Positions 6,290 through 7,605 of a stretch of 7,605 nt of DNA are shown in pieces. Each line of letters opens with the position of its first letter. Positions within the stretch are counted from its first letter, which is position 1. Origin of the DNA: Spirochaetota bacterium (GTDB taxonomy: Bacteria > Spirochaetota > UBA4802 > UBA5368); the NCBI GenBank assembly GCA_017998475.1, contig JAGODA010000157.1:1-7605 (forward strand), written 5' to 3'. The translations under genes and the position numbers were made by a program. Under the pieces are notes generated by a model. The model saw nothing but the letters and a program-made list of their open reading frames with translations. It was not told the origin of the DNA and ran no database searches.

Positions 6290-7600
6290 ATGTACTTACC
6301 AAGAAGCTTTCACTACATCATCGCTCTCGCCCTGCTCTGCGCGTCGACGGCGTGGGCGCAGGAGACGCCCGCCGGCGAGACGGCCCCGGAGGGGAAAGCC
6401 GTCATCGGCGAGGTGGTGGTAAGCGCCACGAAGTCCAACATCAACAAACGCGAGACGGGAGCGTCGGTGACGATCATCACCGAGAAGGAGATCGAACAGC
6501 GCGGCAAGGCGAACGTTATCGATCTCCTGAAAGACGTTCCGGGACTCACGATCGTCCGCGAGGCCGATTTCGGCGGGAAGGCGAACGTCTTCATCCGCGG
6601 CGCCAAGTCCGGAAACACGCTTATCCTCATCGACGGCGTGGAGTCGAACGATCCCTCGGCCATCGACCGCTCGTTCGACTTCGCGAACCTGACCGCGGAC
6701 AACGTGGAGCGCATCGAGGTGCTGCGCGGACCGCAGAGTTTATTGTACGGCTCGGACGCTACGGGCGGGGTGATCAACATCATCACCAAACGCGGAAAGG
6801 GAAAGCCGACCTTCACCGTTAAGGCCGAGGCCGGTTCCTTCTCCACCTTCCGCGAATCGGTCTCGGTGAACGGGGGAAGCGACGACGCGTATTACTCCTT
6901 CGCCGTCGCGCGCACCGACTCGAAGGGATTCTCGCAGGCCGACAGAGCCCCCGGCGCTGCAACCGATCCGGAAAAGGACGGCTACTACAACACCACGCTC
7001 TCGAGCCGCCTGGGGATGCTCGTGCTGAACGACGCATGGCTGGACTTCGCGCTCCGCTACACCGACGCGAAGGCCGACCTGGACGACGGCGGCTACACCG
7101 ATGATCCCAATTACCGCGCGTACACCAAAAACCTGTCAGCCAGGGCATCGTTCGATCAGCCGCTCACGGAATGGTGGAGCCACAACCTGAGCGTCATGTA
7201 CCTCGACACCTTGCGGCGTTACAAGGACCGCGCCAGCGGCGGCGTGGCCGAGGACATTAACAGCTGGTACCAGGGAAACCAGAAAAAAGCGGAGTGGCGA
7301 AACACCTTTACGATGGGTTCTCTCAACAAAATTATCGCGGGGGCGGAATATCGAATCGACGAGGTGTCGCTGTACGACAATTCGGACTACGGCTTTGGGT
7401 ACAGTACCAGCGAGATGAACGCCAAACGCCTCGACAGCCGGGGCGCCTACCTGGTGGACCACCTGCGCCTCTTCGAGCGCTGGTTCACCACCGGCGGCGT
7501 GCGCGTGGACGACCATCAGGAATTCGGTTCACATTTCACATGGCAGGCCAACAGCTCGTTCGTGATGCCGTACACCGGCACACGCCTCAAGGCGCTCTAA
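6290..7600 (+). CDS. btuB: BtuB-type TonB-dependent cobalamin receptor, cut short by an in-frame stop
   Basis: Outer-membrane receptor that takes up cobalamin with energy from TonB. The 436-residue frame has a signal peptide (1-23, cleavage after AWA), a TonB box EVVVSATKS (41-49) and a complete plug (about 55-168) with VIDLLKDVPGL (76-86), FIRGAKSGNTLILIDG (101-116) and VERIEVLRGPQSLLYG (139-154). Barrel strands follow. The acidic DLDDGGYTDDPN (263-274) may be a calcium-binding loop as in E. coli BtuB. FGSHFTWQ (412-419) matches FGRHGTWQ of E. coli BtuB (recalled). The frame then stops at TAA (7598-7600), while BtuB proteins are about 600 residues long. The barrel is therefore incomplete and lacks the C-terminal aromatic strand needed for membrane insertion. 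GGC AC continues after the stop as Gly-Thr, fitting the family's SYGT motif. The upstream B12 riboswitch supports the cobalamin assignment. Probably a pseudogene or a sequence error. Confidence 0.85.
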   Translation: MYLPRSFHYIIALALLCASTAWAQETPAGETAPEGKAVIGEVVVSATKSNINKRETGASVTIITEKEIEQRGKANVIDLLKDVPGLTIVREADFGGKANVFIRGAKSGNTLILIDGVESNDPSAIDRSFDFANLTADNVERIEVLRGPQSLLYGSDATGGVINIITKRGKGKPTFTVKAEAGSFSTFRESVSVNGGSDDAYYSFAVARTDSKGFSQADRAPGAATDPEKDGYYNTTLSSRLGMLVLNDAWLDFALRYTDAKADLDDGGYTDDPNYRAYTKNLSARASFDQPLTEWWSHNLSVMYLDTLRRYKDRASGGVAEDINSWYQGNQKKAEWRNTFTMGSLNKIIAGAEYRIDEVSLYDNSDYGFGYSTSEMNAKRLDSRGAYLVDHLRLFERWFTTGGVRVDDHQEFGSHFTWQANSSFVMPYTGTRLKAL

Positions 7601-7605
7601 GGCAC

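Noticed and set aside
6207..6422. Small plus-strand frame beginning at ATG 6207 in the btuB leader
   Set aside because: No ribosome site precedes it, and it overlaps the btuB start in a different frame with an Arg/Pro-rich product.
5923..6822. Plus-strand 299-codon frame through the riboswitch and into btuB
   Set aside because: It runs across a structured RNA and an intrinsic terminator and then overlaps btuB in another frame. The product has no domain.
7598..7600. TAA read as a sense codon in an alternative genetic code
   Set aside because: lolD and the transferase both end in TAA at sensible family lengths, so TAA is a real stop in this organism.

Overview
The window comes from a GC-rich (roughly 60% by eye) bacterium with two membranes. 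It encodes lipoprotein-release machinery (LolE/LolD) that serves the outer membrane and a TonB-dependent outer-membrane receptor. The PilZ-type regulator at 3962-5056 resembles, from memory, DUF1577/PilZ proteins of Leptospira. A spirochaete or related lineage is therefore plausible, but this is an inference from one protein and not a firm assignment. All three stop codons are used normally (TAG for lolE and the nuclease, TGA for the PilZ gene, TAA for lolD and the transferase), so the standard bacterial code applies.

Layout. Bases 1-243 are non-coding: an AT-rich start, a perfect GC hairpin, and a good sigma70-type promoter (TTGACA at 179-184). Then lolE (244-1545) and lolD (1556-2242) form a tight pair. 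A 98-base gap follows, with a possible promoter and a weak hairpin. Next come a metallo-beta-lactamase/beta-CASP RNA nuclease (2341-3936) and, 25 bases on, the GAF/PilZ-like protein (3962-5056). These two are probably co-transcribed. A 4'-phosphopantetheinyl transferase (5099-5842) faces them from the minus strand.

The region 5843-6289 is all regulatory. It holds an inverted repeat containing two outward-facing TTGACA hexamers, a cobalamin (B12) riboswitch, a strong Rho-independent terminator, and a leader in which two segments can pair with the Shine-Dalgarno sequence of the next gene. That gene (6290-7600) is a BtuB-type cobalamin receptor. The parts together make a standard B12-repressed uptake unit: transcription stops at 6125-6152 when cobalamin is bound and reads into the receptor when it is scarce.

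The most notable observation is that the receptor reading frame ends at a TAA exactly where the family has a conserved aromatic residue of a (S/T)YGT motif, and the GT continues in frame after the stop. The barrel is therefore cut at about two thirds of its length. This looks like a nonsense mutation or a sequence error. No wholly new system is evident; the rest is recognisable housekeeping and regulatory content.
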